Part shown: positions 25,111-34,748 of the stretch, piece by piece
Numbering within the stretch: position 1 is the stretch's first letter
Layout of the letters: every line of letters starts with the position of its first letter
NCBI RefSeq assembly: GCF_030445035.2
Contig: NC_080677.1
Coordinates: 110,787,263-110,851,262, forward strand
Length of the DNA: 64,000 nucleotides
DNA from: Dasypus novemcinctus
Lineage: Eukaryota > Chordata > Mammalia > Cingulata > Dasypodidae
Direction: 5' to 3'
The notes under the pieces: model-generated
What the model was told of the DNA's origin: nothing
Database searches by the model: none
What the model saw: only the letters and a program-made list of their open reading frames with translations
Made by a program: the position numbers and the translations under genes

Positions 25111-25805
25111 TTAATAAAATACCCAGACACATTTTAACTTTAAAAACTCTGGAGAAGGAAAGAAAGAGATGAAGAGGAAGAGCGTTGAAGGGGAGATGGG
25201 TAACGGCAGGCGTAATCCCAGAGCACTTAGGCCACACGTCTGGGCCTCATTGTAAGCACCATCTTTCATGATACATTCAACCTGATTTTCCAACTCATTG
25301 AAAACATTCACCAGCTGCTGCTGAGTGACTCCATTTATTGTATACATGAGCTTGCTCTAATACAGCCCCCTGGAAGGAAGTCCCAAAGGAGAGCTATGAT
25401 GAAAACTGAGCTGAAGAACTTAGAGCTGGATGAGATCGTAGGGTTTTGATTGGAAGATGGGGGCAGTACATAGCTGGGATGTTACCCAGGAGTGTAGGGC
25501 AGGCCAGGTGGGAATGTTGCAGATTCTGGAAACTTCCATGGGCACTTCCTAGACAGGAATTGTTTGCTATAGGCATGTAACCTTCTTTCCTCTTGCATTA
25601 CCCCATGCATAGACACATGTATAGAAACATGTGAATGGCACACAGTGATTTTGCAGTTATCTCTCAGGACGCCTTCCAAGACCTGGGTCCTCTGGTAGAT
25701 GCCCAAACCATCCGACACTCTTGACATATGACATGATGAACAGAGCATCACCTTGCAAGACCATCCCCATGCCCCCAACATCACCTCTATGGGCCTGCCA
25801 CAACT
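25111..25805. other. Unassigned sequence with one non-repetitive minus-strand frame
   Basis: A minus-strand frame starting at 25347 begins MYTINGVTQQQLVNVFNELE and continues for about 45 polar, coiled-coil-like residues before its composition turns proline/serine-rich. I do not recognise the protein, an in-frame stop lies just upstream of the start, and no splice sites could be assigned. It may be chance, a fossil exon or a retrocopy piece. Confidence 0.3.
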
Positions 25806-25871
25806 CCTTCCCCTCCCCTGCCCTGCCCTGCCCGCCCCTCCCCTCCCCTCCACTCCTCTCCTCTCCTCTCC
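25806..25871. repeat. Polypyrimidine (CCCCT)n/(CTCTC)n tract
   Basis: An almost pure C/T run of 60-plus bases with pentanucleotide-like periodicity and only a few G or A interruptions. Confidence 0.9.
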
Positions 25872-27202
25872 CAATGCTGGGTCCATGGTGGTATTAGCGG
25901 TTATTCTACCATTTTTCTCTCCTTTTCTTCCCTGTCTTCTCTGCTGCTGACAGAAGCATCTAGAAGGAAAAGGAGGCTCTCCTATTAGCACATTCATATG
26001 GATAGATGGGTTTGAAGGGTGGCTGGCATGTCTGAATGTTAGATAGCACTCCCCAGAGGAACTGAGAGGCTGAGCAGCTAAGTTATGGTCAGAAAGCAGG
26101 GCTGAAATCCAGGAAGGTGGAGGCAGTGGGAACTGGTCAGCCACAGGCCACAGGCACTGACTCCCTCGTGGGTCTTTTTGGCCCATTTACAGTATAGTCC
26201 ACAATGACTGCTGCGATGAGGTTAGCAAGCCTTCCAAATCTTTCCAGCAGATGGGTGGGTCCTGAGAGCCTCCATCCCACCATCAGAGACCCCCGGCCCC
26301 TCTCCAACTCTGAAGCCAGGCCCAGAGCTCTATGTGCTGAGAGCAACCCCTTCCTTCTCCTCCACCCCAGCCAGAAAACGAAGGCACAGGGAGGGGTTTC
26401 TCCGGTCTGGCCAGGAGATTTTGGCCCTTCCACAGCTCCGTGGAGAACCAGTCATGAGAACTAATGGGCATTAACCAGATTAAGTGGTTCTGGATTAGCC
26501 AGATGGAGTGGAGGAGGCCGGGCTCCCCGGCCAGGGTGTCTGCGTGCGAGGTGCGATCTGTCAGCACCTACGCCTGCTTGGAGCACTTGAGCATCACTCT
26601 GCCTGTCTCGAGCGCCTCTCTACCAGGCGGGAGGCGGTGATTGATTCCCCCGTGGCCCGTGCCGGGGAAGGGGCTTGGCCCGCAGCCTCGCCGTGAGTCA
26701 GAGGAGGCCCATGCGCCCGGAGGTCTGTGTTCCGGGAGCCCTGGCTCTACCCGCAGAGCCTGGGCTGAGGAGGCCTGGCCCTGGTGTGTGTGTCATCGTT
26801 GTTGGCATTCCCGTACTGCCTGCACATTCGGTTGGAATGTTCTGAAAGAGTTTAATGTGCAGAACAATCTCTGTGCAGTTGCAGAGATTGGGTCCTCCTC
26901 CTCCTCCTCCCAGACAGGGCAGCGTGCAGACAGGCCCATTCCATGGGGACAGAGAGGCCGTGGCACAGAAGAGAAACTGAGGCTCAGTCACCCTGCAGGT
27001 CAGCAGCAGAGTGAGAAAAGACCCTATTTTCCATCACATACTTCCTGCCAGGAAGTCCTTGATCTCTCTGGTGGAGTGTCTCCCTAGACTCATTTCTACT
27101 TCAACTAAGTAACCTCGAAGCCAGTTTCCTTTTGGAGAAAATCGAAAGCTCCTGCAGCTTCACAGCCATCTCTGAAGAACAATTTGAGCATGAATGATCT
27201 GC
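25872..27202. other. Unique sequence with a GC-richer candidate regulatory segment
   Basis: 26450-26900 is GC-rich with CpGs and contains homeodomain-type cores ('cattaaccagattaagtggt', 'ctggattagccag'), then 'gttggaatgttctgaaagag'. A (TCC)n run lies at 26893-26910 and a short MIR-like 'gaaactgaggctcag' at 26972-26987. The 234-codon minus frame 25482-26186 is partly translated polypyrimidine tract and is not called. Confidence 0.4.
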
Positions 27203-27212
27203 CTGGACTCTT

Positions 27213-27634
27213 TTTCTTTTTTTAAAGATTTATTTTAAAAATTTGTTTCTCGCCCCTCCCTTCTCCCCGAGTTGTCTGCTCTGTGTCCATTCGCTGTGTG
27301 TTCTGTGTCCGCTTGCATTCTTGTCAGCAGCACTGGGAATCTGTGTCTCGTTTTTTGTTGCGTCATCTTGCTGTGTCAGTTCTCTGTGTGTGCGGAGCCA
27401 TTCCTGGGCAGGTTGCACTTTTTTCACATTGGACGGCTCTCCTACAGGGTGCACTCCTTGCCCGTGGGACTCCCCTATGCAGGGGACACCCCGGTGTGGC
27501 ACGGCACTCCTTGCATGCATCAGCACTGCGCGTGGGCCAGCTCATCACACGGGTCAGGAGGCCCTGGGTTTGAACCTTGGACCTCCCGTGTGGTAGGCGG
27601 ATGCCCTATCCATTGAGCCGAATCCGTTTTCCCT
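27213..27634 (-). mobile_element. DAS-type SINE, antisense
   Basis: Minus-strand SINE with head at the right end ('gggtttgaacc' = B box near 27567). Flanked by 'ctggactctt' at 27203-27212 and 27635-27644 (10-bp perfect duplication). The overlapping 96- to 117-codon frames are SINE body. Confidence 0.92.
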
Positions 27635-27644
27635 GCTGGACTCT

Positions 27645-28685
27645 TGACTGGGGAGAAGGCCTGCTGGGCTTAGGCAAGACCTTAAACGCACCTGGATGGT
27701 CTCACCTTAAGGAAAGGTAGCCTCCAGGTAAAGTGTGAAAGATAGGGATTTTTTTCTGTCCCCTTAGTAGACAGTCATCCAAAACAACAATCTATTATGT
27801 ATTTCCTAAAGAACTTATTACATTTAAGGCGACTGGAACAGGTATTTGCAGGATACTTAGAGCAGTAAGACTTTAAGTTAGATGTAAGGAGGGACTTCCA
27901 GTTATCAGTATTGAGAGAATAGGAATTGGGTTTTCTTCTAATAATCTTTTCTTAGAAACGATCCCATTTGTGTAGGTTGGGTTAGGTATAGATCGGCTTG
28001 AAGCACAGGGGAAGGTGTATATGTTAAATAAAGGCAGAGAGGTACTGGATATTTTCATATCTTGACATTTTTGCTTTCTTTGCTTTCCAGGCTCATACTG
28101 ATGTACGATTTGCACTCACATCCCTCTCCTCCAGCCCTCTCTCCCAACGCACACACGCCTGGGCTGGGCAGGCCTGGGCATCGGCGGCTTCGCTGTGCCA
28201 GGGGACCTCCGCGCCTGCCGCGGGCCATGGTTCTGTGGATCCACACTGAGCTCCTGTCCCTGCCAGGGCCTCCTTGCTGCCACAGCCCATCAGGTTTCCC
28301 AGCTCAAGTAAATTATGGAAGGGATTAGCCTAATTTTCAGTCCAAAGGGCAACAAAAGCCCCGATAAAAACTCCTGTAAGTGGGCGATAAACAGTCTCTA
28401 TTAGCAAAATAAATAACATTTCCAAAGGAGAGCCTGCTTCCTGCATCACTCTCTCCTCCTAAAGAGGGTGTGTGACTCCCAGAGCCACCCCAAGGGGACA
28501 CCTGCCTCGTATCTCCCTGCTGTGCTGAGACCACTCTCGTCAGAGGCCCCTTGGCAGGGCTGATGCCGCGGAGGGCACCACGCAGCGGGGTGGGGCTGAT
28601 GGCCTAGCTCTGCCTTCAGTCATACTATTTACTGGTTGCTTACCTGGGAGGTGCAGTCCCTGCCCCATTCCCCACCCTCCAACAA
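27645..28685. other. Unique sequence with a possible conserved non-coding element
   Basis: 28060-28090 has a polypyrimidine tract ending in cag, like a splice acceptor, but no supporting downstream frame. 28300-28420 has a low-repeat, homeobox/GATA-like composition ('gggattagcctaatttt', 'gggcgataaacag'). Confidence 0.4.
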
Positions 28686-28689
28686 AAAC

Positions 28690-28815
28690 ACTCTGAGAAG
28701 CTATTATCAGACTAACTTTAGGGAAACTGAGGCTTGGAGAGATTCAATAACTTGCCCCAGTCTGGCCAACTAATAAATGGATAAAACCGGGATTCCAACC
28801 CAGTGGCACTCATTT
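28690..28815 (-). mobile_element. MIR SINE, antisense
   Basis: 'gggaaactgaggcttggaga', 'gattcaataacttgccccag' and 'accgggattccaacccag' match reversed MIR. Confidence 0.75.
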
Positions 28816-28854
28816 TCAAATCAAGCTCTCCTTCCCCCTCTCTGGTGCTATGCA

Positions 28855-29000
28855 AGCTTTAACAAGCATACGAATCACCTGGGGGTCCTATTAAACTGTG
28901 GACTCTGGTTCGGCAGGTCTAGGGTGGGACCACAGATTCTGCATTTCTAACAAGCTCCCTGGTCCTGCGGGTGCTGCTCTCTGTGGCACACACAATGGCC
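28855..29000 (-). mobile_element. MER5-type hAT-Charlie fragment, antisense
   Basis: 'acgaatcacctgggggtcct', 'gcaggtctagggtgggacca' and 'ctgcatttctaacaagctcc' are the reversed MER5 order. Confidence 0.75.
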
Positions 29001-29344
29001 GTGGCCCCTCAGAGCTGCTGACCCTGAGGGGCACTGGCCCCGGAGTGGGAGGCTGGAATCGTTCTGGAAAATGGGAAGATGAACTATCAAGACGAGCTCT
29101 GGCCTTGGGGTGGGGAGGAAGTCAGGAGTGAGAAGAAAGGGCAGGTGTACAGTCTGTCCTTCCTTCCCCACAGAAGACTTCTGCTTTAGAATTTTGCCCT
29201 GGCCAGCTTTCCTGACACGAGCGTTTGTGCCACTGTGTGGACACCTGGAGCAAGGAATGGCCAGGAATAGAGTGGTACAACGTCTGCTGTGCTCAGCCCC
29301 TGGTTCAGAATTCTAATGTGCCAGTTTATTATCTCTACTCATTG
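29001..29344. other. Unassigned sequence
   Basis: No recognised gene or repeat. Confidence 0.45.
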
Positions 29345-29925
29345 AGTCGCTGTAGCCCTGTGACAGACTGAATCTCCCAAACACGGCTGCAGCAATATCC
29401 CTCTCCCACATTCTGGTCTTGCAGTGTGACTTTCCCTCTAGAGATGGAGGCCACATTCCTTCCCATGAATCTGAGTGGACCGGTGGTTACAGCCTAAGTG
29501 ATGCTATGTGACTTTGGAAATTGGGTCATAAAAGGCAATGAGACATCTTCTACCTGGCCATCCTGGGACACTTGCTCTTGGAACCCGACCATGCTGTGAG
29601 GACACTCAAGCAGTCACATGGAGAGGCCGTGTGCAGGTGTTCTGATCAGCACCCCCAGGTGAGGCCACAGCCAACAGACAGCATGGTCAAACAAGTGAGT
29701 GAACATGCCTTCAGAAGATTCCAGTATGTAGGCGTTGAGTCACCCCAGCCTTTGACTCTTTTCAGCTGAGGCCTCAGACATCATGGAGCAGAGATAAGCC
29801 ATCCTTGCTGTATCCTTTTCCAATTCTTGATTAACAGAATCCCTGAGCACAAGATGGTTATTTTTAATGCCATACACATTTGTGGTAATATGTTATACTG
29901 AAAAGGTAACCAGACATGTCCTGAA
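29345..29925 (+). mobile_element. MaLR (MLT1-like) LTR
   Basis: 'gtgacagactgaatctccca', 'acccgaccatgctgtgagga', 'tcacatggagaggccgtgtg', 'aggcctcagacatcatggag' and 'ttaacagaatccctgagcac' follow the block order of an MLT1-type LTR in sense orientation. Ends not defined. Confidence 0.7.
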
Positions 29926-30019
29926 GTAGGAGCTGTCAGAGGAGGCTTGACTGACAAGGTTCAGAAGTAGTCCATTGGCACTGAGGATGGGAAGGGGTCA
30001 ACTCCTAGGCTGATCCAGC

Positions 30020-30215
30020 ATTTCACACTTGCAAGGGGCTTTTCCATACCATTGACCTCTCAACAATTCTCATTAGACAGAAAACCCTATTTTCAGATCA
30101 TCTTCATGCTGATACTTATGGAGGTTAAGTACTTGCTCAAGGTCATCCCAAGGCTAAGGCCGTTTCCTGATGCCAGCCCAGCTCTGGTTCCAGAATCAGG
30201 GCTCTCCCACTAAAC
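30020..30215 (-). mobile_element. MIR SINE, antisense
   Basis: 'ggaggttaagtacttgctca', 'aggtcatcccaaggctaagg' and 'agctctggttccagaatcag' are reversed MIR blocks. Confidence 0.6.
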
Positions 30216-30716
30216 TTGTGCTGCCTCCATCACAGGCTGGTCTAGCCTGGCCCAGCTCAGGCTTGACAAAGCCATGACTGGCTGGCAATCTCCACTTTGT
30301 GTGAGTAGTTTGAATTTTGTGCCTTTAGTACCCATGATGTGAGAAGAAAAATCTCAGATGTTGTTTCATAAACAGAGTCAGAGGAAAGCAATAGGAAAGG
30401 GCAGGTGTTATTCATCAAATGCAGGAAACAAGTTAATCAGAAAAATCAATCCGGGGGTGACATTTTTTTTTTTTAGCGTGCAGGCTTAGCTCACTGGTGT
30501 TCCAGAATTTGAAGGAGACTGCAGATGGTGAGCAGGTTTGGGGGTCTTTGAGTCTATTCAGTATTGGATATTTTTCCATCTTCTCTATACTTGCAGAATC
30601 CCCCACAGGGCAATATGGTCCAGTACTTAGGGTGCCACTGTGCCAGGGTGCCCTGTGCCCCACTCAGAAAATGTGCTTTTAGGAACATAGGATGCACCAC
30701 TTTTTTTTTTTAACTC
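30216..30716. other. Unassigned sequence
   Basis: Unique DNA with A/T homopolymers at about 30462-30475 and 30701-30711, the latter just upstream of the ERV LTR. Confidence 0.5.
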
Positions 30717-30969
30717 CTTCCTTGCGGTCACCCCTCAGGCTGAAGTGTGGTTTGCTGGCCTGGCGAGGGGAGCAGCCGTGGCAGGCCAAGCAGCTGCCCC
30801 ATAATAGGGTGGCTGGTCGGACTCACCGCCACCCCTGAAGGAAGCTCGGCATGGGCGCAGAGTGCCCTCGGGTCTCCCCTTCTCGGCAGCCATGCTTCCG
30901 CGGCCGCCCCTCCTCCCGGATGGCGCCACACGATGCCTGTGGGGCGGCACCCTTCTTCTTCTTTCTCCC

Positions 30970-30982
30970 TGCGCAGGCGCAG
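30970..30982. promoter_or_regulatory. NRF1-type palindromic site in U3
   Basis: 'tgcgcaggcgcag' fits the NRF1 consensus YGCGCANGCGCR. It lies immediately upstream of the first 59-bp repeat. Confidence 0.6.
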
Positions 30983-31150
30983 GGCGGAAAATTCCAGTCT
31001 GCCCTTTTCCCCTCCCCCGACAGCAGCAACAGCCAGGTGTGGGCGGAAAAATCCAGCCCGCCCTTTTCCCTTCCCCCGACAGCAGCAACAGCCAGGCGTG
31101 GGCGGGAAACTCAAGTCTGCCCTCCACCCCAGCAACAGCAGCCACCAATC
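30982..31150 (+). repeat. 59-bp direct repeats in LTR U3
   Basis: The block starting 'gggcgga' recurs at 30982, 31041 and 31100 (spacing 59 and 59). The first two copies are nearly identical ('cccgacagcagcaacagcca' in both); the third is degenerate after about 30 bp. Tandem U3 repeats of this size are typical of retroviral enhancers. Confidence 0.9.
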
Positions 31151-31323
31151 CCTAAACCCTGCCCCTTCCCCCAGCAACAGCGACAGCCAATCCCTAACCA
31201 CCACCCCTCCCCCGTCCAGTACCGCCCACTGACCTTTTGCCGGCAACCAATCAGAACAGGGCGTGGCTTCGACCAATCAGCCTTCCCCAGCCCCTATAAA
31301 ACTGTTGCCTCTCCCTCAGTAAA
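31145..31323 (+). promoter_or_regulatory. LTR core promoter and polyadenylation signal
   Basis: CCAAT boxes start at 31145, 31187, 31247 and 31273; a GC/CACC-type 'agggcgtggc' spans 31258-31267; TATAAA is at 31295-31300; AGTAAA is at 31318-31323. Transcription would start near 31325 and run rightwards. Downstream T/G-rich sequence ('cttgcgtgttt', 31330-31340) suits a cleavage-site element. Confidence 0.75.
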
Positions 31324-31507
31324 GTGGACTTGCGTGTTTACCTTGTCTCCGCGGTAGTTCTTCTGCCGTGTGCCCTCCAGTCCTGAGAGCCCCCGACAAG
31401 GGCCTGGCCTCCCTTGTCCCCAGTTCGTCGCCTGCTTCTCCGGGCGACCCCTTCGTCGCCGGCTTTGCCGGGCGACCCCGTCAGCCAAACCGTGCAACCC
31501 CTGTGAG

Positions 31508-31691
31508 ACCGACCCCTCGTCTGCTGCCGGACCGACCCCTCGTCCCGAGCGGGACCGACCCCTCGTCCCGAGCGGGACCGACCCCTCGTCCCGAGCGGGA
31601 CCGACCCCTCGTCCCGAGCGGGACCGACCCCTCGTCCCGAGCGGGACCGACCCCTCGTCCCGAGCGGGACCGACCCCTCGTCCGCAGCCAG
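31508..31691 (+). repeat. 23-bp minisatellite, eight copies, in LTR U5
   Basis: Copies begin with 'accgacccctcgtc' at 31508, 31531, 31554, 31577, 31600, 31623, 31646 and 31669. Copies 2-7 are identical; 1 and 8 differ at their 3' ends. Because 23 is not a multiple of 3, every frame through it encodes a 23-residue repeat; these arginine/proline/glycine-rich frames on both strands are not evidence of a protein. Confidence 0.97.
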
Positions 31692-31724
31692 ACCCCACCT
31701 CTACCGACCGAGCAAGCCGCCGCA

Positions 31725-32725
31725 CTTCCTTTCCTGTCTCTCAGACAAGCCAATGAATTTTATGTGAGCAGAGTCCATTGTGACCTGTATCTTGCCACAT
31801 AATGTTTAATAATGAATAAATGAAGCTCCAAGGATGCTCAATCCATGGGTCATCATTTTATGGTCATATTTCTGCATGCACAGTATTGGGACCACTGTGG
31901 GGAAGCAGTCACTGAAGAGTGAGAAGGGAAGGGAAGGGCAGGGAATGGGGGGGGCGGGCGGGGATAGGAAGGGAGTGAAGGGAAAGGAGAAGAAAGCAAT
32001 GGGGAGGTCATTAACTGAAGAAGTAAGGAATATCTCCAAGAATTTACAACTTGCACCTGAACAGGCCAAATACACTCACACAATACTAAGGTTTTGCTTC
32101 TACTAAACGCGATGAACTCCATCCTGCATCACCTCACTGCTAAAGAATTAGCAGCTAGCCTGTGTGCGAGCACAAGGCAGTCTCAGAGGAACAAACTTCC
32201 AGGGGCAAGGGCCAAGGGAGCCTAAATCCCTCCTGGATGGGGTGGGGTTGAGTTAATCAAGGCTAAATGTAGAGGGAGTGAAGTTGGACAGAGACTCAGA
32301 ATGGGGCATTGGAGCTCAGAGTACACTGGCAAACTGGAGAAACAGCCTTTTCTGAATCCAGCCAAGATCGATGTCTCAGATCCTGCCCATCCCAAGCTGT
32401 CAGGGACCCTCTTCCTTAGAGCACATTCAGGCAGCACAGCCTTGCATTAATTTAGAGCTAATTGTCAGGTAATGAATTCGATTTGGCTCACCATATTGAA
32501 ATCCCTTCTGCTCCCAGCTGAACACCAGTAAATCATTTGCATCACAAATCTTCTCTTCACTGGATGCACAGCTTGCCCAAGCTGTTGCTCAGACCCTTTC
32601 CTGCCTCCCCATATTCCCTGATCTTTGAACGCAACTGAAAAGCATAATCTCTCCTTGTTAGGGATATGGAACTGAGACTCATCTGAAAAAACTGAGGTTA
32701 GGATGTGCGTCTGAAAAGTCTGGAA
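31725..32725. other. Unique sequence, with a G-rich tract and a possible conserved segment
   Basis: 31926-31963 has several G-runs that satisfy a G-quadruplex pattern. 32440-32600 is AT-balanced, non-repetitive and includes an octamer-type 'atttgcat' (32536-32543) and 'taatgaattcgattt'. No gene supported. Confidence 0.4.
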
Positions 32726-32912
32726 CAATGGTCCTCAAAGTGAGGTCTCCTGAAACTATCAGCATCAGCATCCTGGAATCTCATTAGAAATGCAAATTTT
32801 CAAGTTCCACTTTGAACTTACCCAATCAGAAATTCTGGGGGAAGGATCCAGCAATGTGTTTTAACAAGACTTCCAGGTGATTCTGAGGCACACTCAAATT
32901 TGAGCGCCACTG
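32726..32912 (+). mobile_element. MER5-type hAT-Charlie element, near complete
   Basis: Starts 'caatggtcctcaaagtgagg' and ends 'tttgagcgccactg', the MER5 terminal inverted repeats, with 'ttagaaatgcaaattttcaa' and 'cttccaggtgattctgaggc' inside. Flanks 'gtctggaa' and 'gtctaact' agree at 5 of 8, a decayed duplication. Confidence 0.88.
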
Positions 32913-33314
32913 GTCTAACTTATCCACTAGATCCACCAGAAAGATGGTGGCTCTTAGGTCCCTTTAATTCTCTGCAAAACCAGTTTCCCTTTCTGGGACT
33001 TGGATTTTATTAGGGGCTTCTGAATTTATTTCTTTTCCATCTCTATATTATCTAGAACTAAGCTCAGTTAGGGGGAAAACAGACAAATATAAATGCTGTT
33101 AACCAGGTAGAAGTTCATATCTCTTGTGTAAAGAAGTTGGGGGTAGGGAGTCCAAAACTAGTGTTGTGACTTCATGATCATCAACTCCTGCCTCCCTGCT
33201 GCTCTGTCATACTTAGCATGCCACCTCATGGTCCAGGATGGCTGCTCAGGGGCCAACCATCATCTCTGCCTTCTAGCCAATGGAAGAAAGAATGGAGACA
33301 GGCATGCCCTTTTC
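32913..33314. other. Unassigned sequence
   Basis: No recognised gene or repeat. Confidence 0.45.
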
Positions 33315-33322
33315 CCTTATAG

Positions 33323-33506
33323 CAGGGATTCTTAATTTTTTGTTCCATGGACCCCTTTGCCAGTCAGGTGAAAACCACAGACCTCGTACTAAATCCTCAC
33401 TATACTCTATTATTTGATAAATATACCTGCACCAACACATCCCCACAAGAATAATGTTTTTTTGAACTTCCATTCAAGCTCATGGACCCCCTGTTAGGAA
33501 TCCCTG
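33323..33506 (-). mobile_element. Non-autonomous hAT-like DNA transposon, copy 2
   Basis: Reverse-complement relative of 5682-5874, 184 bp, with termini 'cagggattcttaa' and 'aggaatccctg'. Flanks 'ccttatag' (33315-33322) and 'ccttacag' (33507-33514) match at 7 of 8. The two copies are similar over their full length with small indels. Confidence 0.85.
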
Positions 33507-33584
33507 CCTTACAGACATTTCCTGGAAGCTGCACTTCTTACTTCTACCTCATTAGCCAGAACTTAATCACTTGGCCATACTTGA

Positions 33585-34137
33585 TGTTTTAGTTTGCTAA
33601 AGCTGCTGGGAGCAACAGACCAGAAATGGGTTGGTTTTTACAAGGGGGATTTATTGGGCTAAAAGCTTAGAGTTCTGAGGCCATGGAAGTGTCTTAATCA
33701 GAGCATCATCAGGACAGTCTTTCTCCGAAGCTGCAGCTGTGGGCCATCAGGCACAGGTGGCAGCTGCTCACCTCTCCCCTCTTCTCTGGGCCTCGTTGTT
33801 TTCAGCTTCAGGCCAAAGTGACTCTTTTCAGCTTCTGTGTTCCACTGATTTCAGCTTCTGGCTCCTGGGGCCTTGCTCTTTCAGCCTCTGGGATCCTCTC
33901 TGACTCTGTAGCATTTTTCCAGGTCTGTGGCTTTTTATTCATCCGTCTCTAAAGGGCTCCAGTAAAAGGATTAAGACCCATCCTGGATCAGGCCCCACGA
34001 AGTGATCTAATCAAAAGGAAGTTCCCTTAAGTGAATCGAATCAAACAGTTCCATCTACAAAAGGTTTTATACCCATAGGAATGGATTAGCTTAAGAACAT
34101 AATTTTCTGGGGTCCACGAAAGACTCAGACTGCCACA
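33585..34137 (-). mobile_element. Xenarthra-type MaLR-like LTR, antisense
   Basis: Minus-strand LTR begins TGTGGCAGTC and ends AACTAAAACA (553 bp), with an 'aataaatccccctt' polyadenylation region. It shares 'gatgggtcttaatcc' and 'actggagccctttag'-like blocks with the LTRs at 45731-46615 and 47985-48290, so these form one family. No 5-bp duplication remains. Confidence 0.7.
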
Positions 34138-34292
34138 TCTGGCTGCAAGGGAGGCTGGGAAATGTGGCCTTTATGTACCTGCCGAAAATCAGGAGCAAGA
34201 AGGAGAGATTGAATATCAGCATAGGCAGCTAGCCACAAACAGCAAAGTTCTGTGACACAAGCCTTTTTTTTTTGCTTCAAAATCTTCAGGCA

Positions 34293-34740
34293 GGGAAGCA
34301 GATTTGGCTCAACTGGTAGAGCATCCACCTACCACATAGGGGGTCCAGGGTTCAAACCCAGGGCCTCCTGACCCGTGTGGAGCTGGCCCACGCACAGTGC
34401 TGATGTGCACAAGGAGTGCCATACCAAGCAGGGGTGTCCCCCATGTAGAGGAGCCCCTGTGCAAGAAGTGTGCACTGCAAGGAGAGCTGCGCAGCATAAA
34501 AAAAGTGCAGCCTGCCCAGGAGTGGTTCCACACACACAGAGAGCTGATTCAGCAAGGTGATGCAACAGAAAGAGACACAGATTCCCAGTGGTGCTGACAA
34601 TAATACAAGCAGACACAGAAGAACACACAGTGAATGGACACGGAGAGCAGACAACTGAGGGGGAGAGGGGGGAATGGGAGAGAAATAAATAAAAAATAAA
34701 TCTTAAAAAAAAAAAAAGAATCATTTAGGAAAAAAAAATG
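34293..34740 (+). mobile_element. DAS-type SINE
   Basis: Head 'gcagatttggctcaactggt', B box 'ggttcaaaccc' at 34349-34359, body and tail 'gagaaataaataaaaaataa' then poly(A). Flanked by 'ttcaggca' at 34285-34292 and 34741-34748. Confidence 0.92.
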
Positions 34741-34748
34741 TTCAGGCA

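Larger units (their letters stand above)
30723..31724 (+). mobile_element. Solo LTR of an ERV2-class (betaretrovirus-like) endogenous retrovirus
   Basis: A 1,002-bp LTR starts TGCGG and ends CCGCA (TG...CA with a 5-bp inverted terminal match). It is flanked by a perfect 6-bp duplication, 'cttcct', at 30717-30722 and 31725-31730; six bases is typical of class II ERVs. U3 holds 59-bp direct repeats, four CCAAT boxes and a TATA box; an AGTAAA polyadenylation signal sits 23 bp after the TATA start, implying a very short R as in betaretroviruses; U5 (about 31345-31724) is unusually long and carries eight 23-bp repeats. No gag, pol or env sequence is present on either side, so it is a recombined solo LTR. 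Strongly GC- and CpG-rich against AT-rich flanks. The ERV2 assignment is inferred from structure, not homology. Confidence 0.85.

Noticed and set aside
25482-26186. 234-codon minus frame
   Set aside because: Contains a Gly/Arg run from the polypyrimidine tract and no recognised domain.
28055-28100. Splice-acceptor-like tract ending in cag
   Set aside because: No credible downstream coding frame or donor pairing; kept only as a remark.
30728-31276. 182-codon minus frame and overlapping 97- to 168-codon plus frames
   Set aside because: All lie inside the GC-rich LTR U3; stop codons are rare there by composition, and the frames contradict each other.
31294-31802. 128- to 144-codon frames rich in R, P, G and S on both strands
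   Set aside because: They translate the 23-bp minisatellite, whose length makes all frames open and periodic; no independent coding evidence.
34293-34380. tRNA-like sequence with A and B boxes, considered as a tRNA gene
   Set aside because: It is the head of a SINE with body, A-rich tail and target duplication; no cloverleaf tRNA is called. The same applies to the other SINE copies.
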